This document shows, in pieces, positions 40,270 to 47,968 of a DNA stretch of 57,532 nucleotides; within the stretch, counting starts at the first letter, position 1, and every line of letters starts with the position of its first letter. This DNA is from Bacillota bacterium. Its GTDB lineage: Bacteria; Bacillota; Clostridia; Peptostreptococcales; Anaerovoracaceae. Both the position numbers and the translations under genes were made by a program. The stretch covers positions 1 to 57,532 of the forward strand of contig JAEEPD010000041.1 of NCBI GenBank assembly GCA_016284575.1, in the 5' to 3' direction. The notes beneath the pieces are model-generated. The model was not told the DNA's origin and did not search any database. It saw only the letters and a list, made by a program, of their open reading frames with translations.

Positions 40270-41181
40270 TCAGTTTTCCTCTTTCTCCGGCAGCCGGATT
40301 ATCTGAACCTCCGGCTCCAGCCTTACACCGAAACGGTCGAGGACCGTCTCCTGCACCACATGCATCAGCTCTATAACATCTGTGGCTGTGGCTCTGTCCT
40401 TGTTGATTATGAAGCCCGCGTGCAGGTCAGACACCTGGGCTCCTCCTATCTGAAGGCCCTTAAGGCCTGCGTCCTCTATCAGCTTGCCCGCGAAATGCCC
40501 CTCCGGGCGCTTGAAAAAGCTTCCTGCGGAAGGATACTGCAGCGGCTGCTTTTCCCTGCGCCTTTCCGCCAGATCCTTCATCTTAGCCTCTATATCTGCT
40601 CTGTCTCCCCTGGGCAGCCTTATCACCGCGGAGATTATTATCTGCGTCCGGTCATCCATAAAGCAGCTGTGCCTGTAGGACAGCTCCAGCTCCTCTGCCT
40701 TCCAGTCCCGTATGCGGCCGAATATGTCCATGGTCCTTACGGACACCAGCACATCCTTCATCTCGCCGCCGTAGGCGCCTGCGTTCATAAGGACTGCGCC
40801 GCCAAGGCTTCCCGGGATCCCCGAGGCGAATTCAAAGCCCGCCAGCCTGTTGGCCAGAGCCAGCTTTGCAATGGCAGAAAGGCTGCAGCCCGCATCAGCA
40901 CCGATGTAGCCATAGCCCTGATCCTCCTCAGCCCCCGAGTCCGCCATCAGCACCAGATCCTTAAGCCCTCTGAGGCTTATGACCCAGCCATCGTAGCCCT
41001 CCTCGGCGAAAAGCATATTGCTGCCGTTGCCCATGAAGATAAAGGCCCGCGACTCTCTGTTTGCCGCCTCCACAGCCTCCTTCAGCTCCTCCAGAGTCTC
41101 CGGCTCCAGATAAATCGCCGCTCTGCCGCCGCATCTGAAGCTGGTATGCTCGCTCATGTCGCAGTTTTCAATCCTGATCAT
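40270..41181 (-). CDS. murB: UDP-N-acetylenolpyruvoylglucosamine reductase
   Basis: 303 residues from the ATG at 41181, one base of which is shared with the stop of the Fic-like gene; GGAGG lies 7 bases upstream. FAD-binding features are TSFRCGGRAAIYLEP, IFMGNGSNMLF, and FASGIPGSLGGAVLMNAGAYGGE split here as GIPGSLGG and MNAGAYGGE. The catalytic Ser lies in SAGSFFKRP and EPEVQIIR closes the active site. It makes UDP-MurNAc for peptidoglycan. The type II short form is typical of Gram-positives. Confidence 0.95.
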   Translation of the reverse strand: MIRIENCDMSEHTSFRCGGRAAIYLEPETLEELKEAVEAANRESRAFIFMGNGSNMLFAEEGYDGWVISLRGLKDLVLMADSGAEEDQGYGYIGADAGCSLSAIAKLALANRLAGFEFASGIPGSLGGAVLMNAGAYGGEMKDVLVSVRTMDIFGRIRDWKAEELELSYRHSCFMDDRTQIIISAVIRLPRGDRADIEAKMKDLAERRREKQPLQYPSAGSFFKRPEGHFAGKLIEDAGLKGLQIGGAQVSDLHAGFIINKDRATATDVIELMHVVQETVLDRFGVRLEPEVQIIRLPEKEEN

Positions 41182-41954
41182 CACTGGTCCTCCTTCAGAA
41201 GCAGCTCCGGCCTCTCGCCCCTGGCCTCCCTGGCCTGCCGGCAGATCTCTATCACTGCCTCCAGCCGGTTCAGCACACTGCGTTCGACCATGGAAATAAA
41301 GGGCTCCGGGTCCCCGTCGTGAATGTATTTATATATCAGATTCGAATAATCCACCTCGTTGGCGGTGAGGCTCGGCAGCGGACAGCCATAGGACATCAGC
41401 ACATACATCATCAGTATGCCGGCCATAATTATGCTGTTCTTCCCGTAGGGGTAGATCTTCAGAAGGTCCAGATGCAGCATGGCTGCGTTGTCGATGAAAT
41501 AATCCGAGTGACGGCTGGCATAAGCCTTCTTAAGCATACTGTCCAGCAGATCCCTGACATCAAGAAAATGAGGCGGTACAAAGTCCCACTGATATACCAC
41601 CGGATTGTTGCGTCTGTACTCCGCCTCATCCGTGCCGAACACGGAACAGTACCACCTGTGCATTATCTTCAGGTCCGGATTCGCCTGCATCTCCAGGCAG
41701 TCCACCATGTCCTTGTAGACTGCGGCATAGCCGTGAATGAAGCTGTAGGTATCCAGAGGGAGATTTTCCTGCAGTTCTCCGGAAAGTACGCTGAGGATCT
41801 GCTGCTTGTCCAGGGGTGTGCCGTTGAGGCGCAGAGCGCTGTAGAGCCAGTACCAGAGGTCGCTGTCCCTGAGCCATGCGTTCAGTTGAAGGTCGTGACC
41901 CCGCAGACGCTTGAATTCATCGAGTTTTGATATGATGATCTCCTTCATGTCCAT
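41181..41954 (-). CDS. Degenerate Fic-fold protein
   Basis: 257 residues. Order and spacing match a class II Fic protein: SALRLNGTPLDKQQI (39-53) aligns with the inhibitory helix and its following segment; DLKIMHRWYCSVF (94-106); AEYRRNNPVVY (111-121); VPPHFLDVRDLLDSM; then DNAAMLHLDLLKIYPYGKNS (155-174). The canonical catalytic HPFxDGNGR is replaced by YPYGKNS, so catalytic His is Tyr168 and the nucleotide-binding GNGR is gone. The inhibitory Glu position reads Asn44. AMP transfer therefore looks impossible by the known mechanism. The stop TGA shares its A with the ATG of murB. There is no ribosome site before the first ATG (41954) and the -10 abuts it, so translation might start at the Met at 41948. 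Confidence 0.65.
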   Translation of the reverse strand: MDMKEIIISKLDEFKRLRGHDLQLNAWLRDSDLWYWLYSALRLNGTPLDKQQILSVLSGELQENLPLDTYSFIHGYAAVYKDMVDCLEMQANPDLKIMHRWYCSVFGTDEAEYRRNNPVVYQWDFVPPHFLDVRDLLDSMLKKAYASRHSDYFIDNAAMLHLDLLKIYPYGKNSIIMAGILMMYVLMSYGCPLPSLTANEVDYSNLIYKYIHDGDPEPFISMVERSVLNRLEAVIEICRQAREARGERPELLLKEDQ

Positions 41955-41982
41955 ATTTTAGCACAATTAATATCACTGAAAA
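41955..41982 (-). promoter_or_regulatory. Promoter of the fic-like-murB operon
   Basis: Minus strand TTTTCA (41977-41982), a 16-base spacer ending in TGC, TAAAAT (41955-41960). The -10 ends immediately before the first ATG. Between here and the divergent aminotransferase the 240-base gap is AT-rich and holds no gene. Confidence 0.5.
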
Positions 41983-42127
41983 AAGCACTTATACTGCGTC
42001 AAATTATAGAACAAGAGACTATATATCGAATAATATTGAGTTGTTTCAAAATATGCCGCAATTATTCCAGTCAACTACAATAAATTGCTCCAATATCAAA
42101 ATAATATCGTTTATTTTTCCGCTTCGG

Positions 42128-42136
42128 TGCTATAAT
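42128..42136 (+). promoter_or_regulatory. Extended -10 promoter of the aminotransferase gene
   Basis: TGC followed by a perfect TATAAT; no -35 match. The start codon is at 42195 and GGAG lies 9 bases before it. Confidence 0.5.
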
Positions 42137-42194
42137 AGTCACGTTGCAATCGACGAAATTATTTCGGCAAGGCGGCCGAAATGGAGCTTATTGA

Positions 42195-43388
42195 ATGAAA
42201 TTTTCCGGCAAAATTGAAAAATGCGATTATTCTCCCATAAGAAAGTTCCACCCCTACCAGCAGGACGCGGAGCATCGTGGGAGCCATATATATCATTTTA
42301 ACATCGGTCAGCCCGATATCAAGACCCCGAAGGTCTTTTTTGACACAATCAGAGACTTCAGCGGCGAGGTCCTGGGCTATGCGCCCTCCCAGGGCATACC
42401 CCAGCTCATAGACGCGGTGCAGATCTACTACGCAAGGATAGGCTGCCGCCTTATGCCCCAGGACATAGCCATCACTCAGGGGGGCTCCGAAGCCCTGCAG
42501 CTGGCTCTTTCCGTCATACTGGATGACGGAGACGAAATAATGATCCCCGAGCCCTTCTACCCCAACTACAACACCTTCATAACCATGGCGGGAGCAAGCA
42601 TAGTGCCTGTGCCCACCAGCCCCGAGGAGGGCTACCGCTACGCGGTTAGGGAAAAGCTGGAGGCTGCCCTCACCCCCTCCACCAGAGCCATCATGGTAAC
42701 AAACCCCGGCAATCCCACAGGGCTGATACTCAGTCCAGAGGAAAGACAGGTGCTGGCCGATTTCGTCATCGACCATGACCTCTTCCTGATAGCGGACGAG
42801 GTCTACAGAGAATTCAGCTACGAATCAGGCGAGCTCTTCAGCTTCGCATCCATGCACAGGCTGGCGGAGCACCTGATAATCATCGATTCGGTATCCAAGC
42901 GCTTTTCCGCCACCGGAGCCAGAGTAGGCGAGCTTATCTGCCGCAACCAGCAGTTCATGGCAAGGCTTATGAAGCTGCTGCAGGCCAGGCTTTCCGTGGC
43001 CACGCTGGAGCAGCTGGCAAGCGTCAGCCTCTACGAGATGGGTCCCGGCTACTTCGATGCCACGAGGGAGGAATACAGACGCCGCAGAGATGTGCTCTGC
43101 GAGGAGCTTTCAAAGATCCCGGGAGTGAGCTTTTCCAAGCCCTCCGGCGCCTTTTACATGATGGTGACCCTGCCGGTGGACGATACCGAAAAGTTCCTGG
43201 TGTGGCTACTGGCCAGCTTTAACAAGAAAGGCAGAGAGACCCTGATGTACGCCCCGGCCGCAGGCTTTTACAAGACTCCGGGCATGGGAAGGCAGGAATG
43301 CCGCCTGGCCTACGTCATAAACGAAGAAGAGATCCGAAGGGGCATACAGCTGCTGGCAAAGGCCATCGAAGAATACAACCGCCAGTAG
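42195..43388 (+). CDS. Class I/II pyridoxal-phosphate aminotransferase
   Basis: 397 residues of the fold-type I family. HFNIGQPDIKTP opens the domain, YAPSQGIPQL and TQGGSEALQLAL bind cofactor, and TNPGNPTG, ADEVYREFSY and the Schiff-base Lys235 in DSVSKRFSATGARVG follow. The C-terminal GAFYMMVTLP and ECRLAYV hold the substrate-carboxylate Arg. The subfamily (aspartate/aromatic/alanine type) is not certain. It has its own extended -10 promoter and a terminator shared with the convergent hydrolase. Confidence 0.9.
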   Translation: MKFSGKIEKCDYSPIRKFHPYQQDAEHRGSHIYHFNIGQPDIKTPKVFFDTIRDFSGEVLGYAPSQGIPQLIDAVQIYYARIGCRLMPQDIAITQGGSEALQLALSVILDDGDEIMIPEPFYPNYNTFITMAGASIVPVPTSPEEGYRYAVREKLEAALTPSTRAIMVTNPGNPTGLILSPEERQVLADFVIDHDLFLIADEVYREFSYESGELFSFASMHRLAEHLIIIDSVSKRFSATGARVGELICRNQQFMARLMKLLQARLSVATLEQLASVSLYEMGPGYFDATREEYRRRRDVLCEELSKIPGVSFSKPSGAFYMMVTLPVDDTEKFLVWLLASFNKKGRETLMYAPAAGFYKTPGMGRQECRLAYVINEEEIRRGIQLLAKAIEEYNRQ

Positions 43389-43446
43389 CAGCAGGCAGCC
43401 CAATACAATAACGCATTCAATACTCCTTAATTAAACCTAACATGTG

Positions 43447-43475
43447 AAAAAGCAGGCCTCGGCCTGCTTTTTTAC
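43447..43475 (+). terminator. Bidirectional terminator between the aminotransferase and amidotransferase-like genes
   Basis: A twelve-base perfect inverted repeat (43447-43458 with 43461-43472) starts with five A and ends in a T-run, so both strands carry a proper tail. Confidence 0.88.
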
Positions 43476-43504
43476 GTTCTGTAATATGTTCTGGATGAAC
43501 CTGT

Positions 43505-44242
43505 CTATTCGTGCTCTGCAATGTACTTCTTTGCTCTTTCCACTTCATCCTTGAATATGGCTCTGAACTCAGAGTAGCGCGCGAAAAGCTCCTCCGGATG
43601 GTACTGGACCGCGAAGGTGTTGAAGCCCTCGGATTCGATGCTCTCAACGATGCCGTCCGGAGCCTTGGCACCAACCTTGAAGCCATCAGCCACCCTGTCG
43701 ATGCACTGGTGATGGAAGCTGTTTACATAGTGCTTTTCAGCGCCCAGCAGCGCTGCGTATTTGCTGCCCTCCACAGGATCCACGCTGTGGGTCAGCTCGT
43801 CTCTTCTGAGCATGTCCTGGCCGTGGCAGATGGGGCTCTTGAGCTGGCTGGGGATATCCTGAGTAAGGGTGCCGCCAAAGGCGATGTTTATGAGCTGCAG
43901 GCCTCTGCAGATGCCGAGGATGGGCTTTCCGGCTTCCTTCGCCAGCCTCACCAGCTCGATCTCGAAATTATCCAGTTCAACATTAGTGTGCTTTACTGTG
44001 GGATGGGGCTCCTGACCAAAGAGCCTGGTGCTGCAGTCCACGCCGCCGGGAACCAGCAGGCCGTCCATAACAGCCATGTAGTCCTTTGCAAGCTCCACGC
44101 TGTCACCGGTGACAGGGATGAGCATAGGTACTCCGCCGGCCTCATATATAGCATTGACATAAGAAGAATTGAATACGAATCTTGATGCAAGATCGCCCTT
44201 CTTGTTCGCGGTAAAGCACATTCCGATAACAGGTTTTCTCAT
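43505..44242 (-). CDS. Class I glutamine-amidotransferase-like hydrolase (PuuD-type)
   Basis: 245 residues. LLVPGGVD near 60-67 and the nucleophile Cys112 in GICRGLQLIN are diagnostic. The catalytic His/Glu pair lies in FAVQYHPEELF. HHQCIDRVADG and VESIES are typical of the gamma-glutamyl-GABA hydrolase branch (PuuD). The family hydrolyses gamma-glutamyl amides; polyamine genes are not adjacent, so the substrate is inferred. A GGAGG site lies 10 bases upstream. Its promoter lies across the end of the PspC gene and its terminator. Confidence 0.88.
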   Translation of the reverse strand: MRKPVIGMCFTANKKGDLASRFVFNSSYVNAIYEAGGVPMLIPVTGDSVELAKDYMAVMDGLLVPGGVDCSTRLFGQEPHPTVKHTNVELDNFEIELVRLAKEAGKPILGICRGLQLINIAFGGTLTQDIPSQLKSPICHGQDMLRRDELTHSVDPVEGSKYAALLGAEKHYVNSFHHQCIDRVADGFKVGAKAPDGIVESIESEGFNTFAVQYHPEELFARYSEFRAIFKDEVERAKKYIAEHE

Positions 44243-44262
44243 GAGTATATATCCTCCGTAAT

Positions 44263-44291
44263 AAAAAATGCCTGAGTATTATTCTCAGGCA
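44263..44291 (-). terminator. Terminator of the lysozyme/PspC operon, overlapping the next transcript start
   Basis: Minus strand TGCCTGAG (44291-44284) pairs with CTCAGGCA (44276-44269) around a 7-base loop, followed by TTTTTT. It is 14 bases after the PspC stop. Confidence 0.85.
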
Positions 44292-44293
44292 AT

Positions 44294-44322
44294 ATTATAT
44301 GCTATTACTTGTCCTTTGTAAA
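44294..44322 (-). promoter_or_regulatory. Promoter of the amidotransferase-like gene
   Basis: Minus strand TTTACA (44317-44322), a 17-base spacer, TATAAT (44294-44299). The -35 lies inside the PspC coding end and the predicted transcript start (about 44287) lies within the terminator stem. Confidence 0.65.
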
Positions 44323-45234
44323 CAGAATGTAGCAGCCTACGATTATCAGAACTATGGCAAACACGGGCAGATGTCTGAAGAAACGCTGAAGTATCCACAT
44401 GACGCCTATTGCCAGCAGGGCCACACCTATGGTCCCCATGGTCTTGCTTCCCGCCTTGCTGCTCTTCTCCTGCTTCGGAGCCTGGGTCTGGCTTGCAGGA
44501 CCCCTGCTCTGATAGCTGTAGCTCTGGGAGGAGCCGCTTTCTGCAGCCGCGCCGGAGGATGCTGACGTGCTGTAGCTGTAGCTGCCTGTGCGCTCTGCGG
44601 AGGTCCGGGTGTAGCCGGTATCCTTTGAAGCGCCTGCGGCTTCAGCCTCAGCCCTTGCCTTTTCAGCCTCGGCCTTTATCTGGGCGGCTGCCTCCTCCAC
44701 GTTTGCGGCATCACCCCTGAAGACTCTCTCAGCCTTGTCCGCTGCTTCCTTGTAGGCATTGAAGGCAGCGGAGCTTTCGGCCATAGCCTTTATATAGTCC
44801 GCGTCCTCCTCCAGATTCTTTCCTGCAGCCTCGGCAGCAGCCTTTACGGTCTGGGCGTTCACAGCTGCCTTTTCAGCGGCCTCCATGGCCTCATCCATTT
44901 CCTTCTGGGCAGCCCTTCTTATCCTTGCAGCGGATTCCGCATCGCCGGCGAACACCGGGTTCACTCTTGTATATGAAGCGGAGCCATCGTATCTTGCCTG
45001 GGGATTCTGAGCGTTGGCGTAGCCTGAAAACTCGTTTGTCACGCCATCGGGCTTCTTGGGAATGACCAGGGCCGCTATGAGATATACCAGAAGGCCGCTG
45101 CCATAGCCGAAGGTCACCAGCACGAACAGCAGTCTTACGATCAGAGAATCGACTCCGAAGTACTCCGCTATGCCTCCGCATACGCCGAAAATGGCCTTGT
45201 CTGTATTCGACCTGTAAAGTTTTCTGTCATCCAT
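44305..45234 (-). CDS. PspC-domain membrane protein with long Ala-rich coiled coil
   Basis: 309 residues. The PspC domain at 1-62 has KLYRSNTDKAIFGVCGGIAEYFGVD and a membrane helix (LIVRLLFVLVTFGYGSGLLVYLIAALVIP split into two). Residues about 100-190 are Ala/Glu/Lys-rich and coiled-coil-like, then a Ser/Tyr/Gly-rich low-complexity stretch, and two short helices at the C terminus (about 268-305). PspC proteins respond to envelope stress; this form with a coiled-coil insert is longer than the usual 60-120 residues. It begins directly at the end of the GH25 gene, whose 3' end holds its GGAGGGG site. Confidence 0.85.
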   Translation of the reverse strand: MDDRKLYRSNTDKAIFGVCGGIAEYFGVDSLIVRLLFVLVTFGYGSGLLVYLIAALVIPKKPDGVTNEFSGYANAQNPQARYDGSASYTRVNPVFAGDAESAARIRRAAQKEMDEAMEAAEKAAVNAQTVKAAAEAAGKNLEEDADYIKAMAESSAAFNAYKEAADKAERVFRGDAANVEEAAAQIKAEAEKARAEAEAAGASKDTGYTRTSAERTGSYSYSTSASSGAAAESGSSQSYSYQSRGPASQTQAPKQEKSSKAGSKTMGTIGVALLAIGVMWILQRFFRHLPVFAIVLIIVGCYILFTKDK

Positions 45235-46257
45235 TTAATTCCCCTCCGCTCCGTAATCCTTGAAAGCGATATTCAGATCTACATCTCCTGTTATGCCGTT
45301 GACTCTTCCGGTGCTGCTGTACTGCCATACACCGAATTCGTAGGGGAAGAAGGGTCTGTTGAAGTACTGGGCGAACCACTTGTCCACCTTGGTGAGCCTT
45401 GTAAGGTCCAGCTCCTCGATGAACCAGCGGATGTTGCAGTAGAGCATGGGCGTGTGACCTGCCTCAATAATTCTGGAGCAGAAGGCCAGAGTATAGGTGG
45501 TCCTCTCCTCCGCAGTGAGATCCGAAGTCCTTGCCTTGCCGCTGGCATCCTCGATGTCCAGAACTATTGGCCAGGATACCCTATAGGGCCTTATCATATC
45601 CAGCACGTAATCCGCCTCTTCCAGGGCTTCCTCTGTGCTGATGGCCTGGGTCACGAAGTAGATGCCCACCTCTATGCCGTTCTTCAGGGCTCCCTCGATG
45701 TTCTTTTCGAAGCAGCTGTCCTGCACCAGCTTTCCGGTGCCGTAGCCCCTGTAGCCTGCTCTTATGAATACGAATTTTACACCATCAGCCGCCACCTTTT
45801 CCCAGTCGATATCGCCCTGGTACTGCGAAACGTCTATGCCCTTGATGGAGGTGGTGACCCCGTTCTCCTGGTATTCAAATTCCTTTCTTGTGGTCCCCAC
45901 ATTCACCAGATTATCGAAATCGTAATCGGATCTGGGCATGTCATCGTCAATGTAGACGTAGGTGTAATTCCCCAGTCTGTCCTTGAAGATTATCCTGTCA
46001 CTGAAAAATCGCTGGACGAATTCCCAGATGGCTGAACTGGACTGGGCGTACTCAAGCAGCTTGCTCACAGGCACGGTGACAGTCTCCTCAACGGCCTCGG
46101 GAGTGGTATTTACCTCCTCCTGCTGGGTGTCAGGCTTGATGCCCTCCTGGCCGGTCTCCTGAGGCTGATCGCCGGTCTTAAGACCGCAGCCTGTCAGCAG
46201 CGTCCCTGTTATCAATAATAGTGCTAGTGCTAAAGCCAGAAGCTTTTTCATTGGCAT
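45235..46257 (-). CDS. GH25 lysozyme-like lipoprotein
   Basis: 340 residues. The start at 46257 (MPMKKLL) or 46251 (MKKLL) cannot be separated; both give a signal peptide ending in the lipobox LTGC. A longer frame upstream has no signal and is not favoured. After a Thr/Glu-rich linker (about 30-60) and a domain of unknown type, the GH25 domain begins near residue 140 with GIDVSQYQGDIDWEKV. VFIRAGYRGYGTG, IYFVTQA, and the catalytic acid/base pair in IVLDIED follow. GH25 enzymes cleave the beta-1,4 link of MurNAc in peptidoglycan. It is followed with no gap by the PspC gene. Confidence 0.9.
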   Translation of the reverse strand: MPMKKLLALALALLLITGTLLTGCGLKTGDQPQETGQEGIKPDTQQEEVNTTPEAVEETVTVPVSKLLEYAQSSSAIWEFVQRFFSDRIIFKDRLGNYTYVYIDDDMPRSDYDFDNLVNVGTTRKEFEYQENGVTTSIKGIDVSQYQGDIDWEKVAADGVKFVFIRAGYRGYGTGKLVQDSCFEKNIEGALKNGIEVGIYFVTQAISTEEALEEADYVLDMIRPYRVSWPIVLDIEDASGKARTSDLTAEERTTYTLAFCSRIIEAGHTPMLYCNIRWFIEELDLTRLTKVDKWFAQYFNRPFFPYEFGVWQYSSTGRVNGITGDVDLNIAFKDYGAEGN

Positions 46258-46339
46258 TATCCTTCCTCTTGAGATGCAGATACAAAATACCCCATGTCCG
46301 TTAAAGACGGTTGTGTGTTTCGTGAAGAATCCATGAAAA

Positions 46340-46996
46340 CTAAAAATGTATGAGCTTTGTGAACTCTCTTGTCCTGGCGGTGACGTCCTCCGCACCGAAT
46401 ACGGCGGAGCCTGCCACCAGTATGTCTGCGCCATTGGCTATGAGGCTCATGGCATTGTCCAGATTGACGCCGCCGTCCACCTCGATGGCGAAATTAAGGC
46501 CGCTCTCCTCCCTCATTTCAGAGAGCTGGGCTATCTTTTCCATGGCCACGGGTATGAACTTCTGACCGCCGAAGCCCGGATTCACGGACATGATGAGAAC
46601 CAGATCCAGGTCATCCAGTATGTAGTCCAGGGCGCCCAGCGGTGTGGCAGGATTCAGAGCCACGCCGGCCTTGATGCCGAAGCTGTGGATGAGCTGCACC
46701 GTCCTGTGAAGATGCACACAGGCCTCCTGGTGCACCACTATGAATTCGGTCTGGGGAGTTACAAAATCAGGTATCCTCTCGTCGGGACGCTCTATCATAA
46801 GATGCACGTCCAGGGGCAGGGAGGTCTTACCCACCAGGCTTTTGACTATGGGGGCTCCGAAGGTTATATTCGGTACAAAGTGGCCGTCCATTACATCGCA
46901 GTGGACCAGATCGGCCCCTCCTGCTTCGATCTTGGCAACTGAATCCGCCAGCGCGGAAAAATCCGCGGACAATATTGATGGTGCGAGTCTTGGCAT
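46340..46996 (-). CDS. rpe: Ribulose-phosphate 3-epimerase
   Basis: 218 residues from the ATG at 46996 (MPRLAPSILSADF), behind AAGGGGG; a 14-codon longer frame is less likely. LAPSILSADFSAL, LVHCDVMDGHFVPNITFG, DVHLMIERP, SVNPGFGGQKF and EVDGGVNLDNA carry the metal ligands and catalytic Asp residues. It interconverts ribulose-5-P and xylulose-5-P. It ends the large conserved operon that begins at queH. Confidence 0.96.
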   Translation of the reverse strand: MPRLAPSILSADFSALADSVAKIEAGGADLVHCDVMDGHFVPNITFGAPIVKSLVGKTSLPLDVHLMIERPDERIPDFVTPQTEFIVVHQEACVHLHRTVQLIHSFGIKAGVALNPATPLGALDYILDDLDLVLIMSVNPGFGGQKFIPVAMEKIAQLSEMREESGLNFAIEVDGGVNLDNAMSLIANGADILVAGSAVFGAEDVTARTREFTKLIHF

Positions 46997-47047
46997 CTGC
47001 TGTTCCCCCTTATGCTTTATCGATTTCCAGGCTGACATATATCCCTC

Positions 47048-47968
47048 TCAGTATTTTCTGCTGTCCTTTATCTCCTGCATCATTGCCTTGTAGCTTTCAT
47101 AGCGGCTGCGGCTGATGCGTCCGTCCCTTACCGCCGCCCGAACCGCGCAGTCCGGCTCCTTAAGGTGACGGCAGTTGTTATAATAGCATTTTCCGATCAG
47201 GGCTCTCATCTCGGGGAAAAGCCCTGCCAGTTCATCCTCCTCTATGCCCAGAGCCTCAAAGGATGTGAAGCCCGGGGTGTCGAAGATCAGAAAGCCGTCC
47301 CCCTCGAAAAGCTCCGTGTGACGGGTGGTATTCTTTCCCCTGAGGTTTTTGCGGCTGATATCCCCTACCTCGGTGATATTTCTTCCGAGGAGCAGGTTTA
47401 TAAGGGAGGATTTGCCCACCCCGGACGGCCCTGCAAAGGCTATCTGCCTGCCGTTTATGGCCTTTTTCAGCTCCTCCAGGCCTGCTTCCTCCGGCCTGCC
47501 TGCCTCCATTGCAGCGGCGCTGACAAACACCATGGGATAGAGGCCTTCGTAGGTCCTCTTAAGGCCATCCAGGTCCGCAGCCTCCGCCAGATCCGTCTTG
47601 TTGACGCATATGAGCAGCTCCGTGTGGGACTGCTCCGCGGCGGCGGCAAAGCTGTCTATGGTCCTGTAGCTGGGAAGGGGATCCTTTGCGGCTATCACAA
47701 GCACCATGAGCTCCACATTGGCAGCGGGAGGCCTGTCGAAGCTGTTCAGCCTTGGCAGTATCTCCTCAACCACCCCCACAGGGTAACTGCCGCCTCCTTC
47801 AAGGTCAGAGCCTGTGTACTCCGGCAGCTCCTCCAGCAGGACCCTGTCCCCCGCAAGAGGGGTTATGCCCTGTTTTCTGAAGGCTCCTCTGGCTTTGCAT
47901 TCGAAGACCCTTTCTCCGCTCTTCACATAATAGAAGCCGCCAACTCCTCTGAGTATAACGCCCTCCAT
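47048..47968 (-). CDS. rsgA: Ribosome small-subunit-dependent GTPase RsgA
   Basis: 306 residues. Circularly permuted GTPase motifs are in the order typical for this family: G4 NKTDLA, G1 GPSGVGKSSL, then G3 DTPGF. An OB-fold N terminus and the C-terminal zinc motif C-x4-C-x-H-x5-C (CYYNNCRHLKEPDC) are present. It helps mature the 30S subunit. Its start shares one base with the prkC stop. Confidence 0.96.
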   Translation of the reverse strand: MEGVILRGVGGFYYVKSGERVFECKARGAFRKQGITPLAGDRVLLEELPEYTGSDLEGGGSYPVGVVEEILPRLNSFDRPPAANVELMVLVIAAKDPLPSYRTIDSFAAAAEQSHTELLICVNKTDLAEAADLDGLKRTYEGLYPMVFVSAAAMEAGRPEEAGLEELKKAINGRQIAFAGPSGVGKSSLINLLLGRNITEVGDISRKNLRGKNTTRHTELFEGDGFLIFDTPGFTSFEALGIEEDELAGLFPEMRALIGKCYYNNCRHLKEPDCAVRAAVRDGRISRSRYESYKAMMQEIKDSRKY

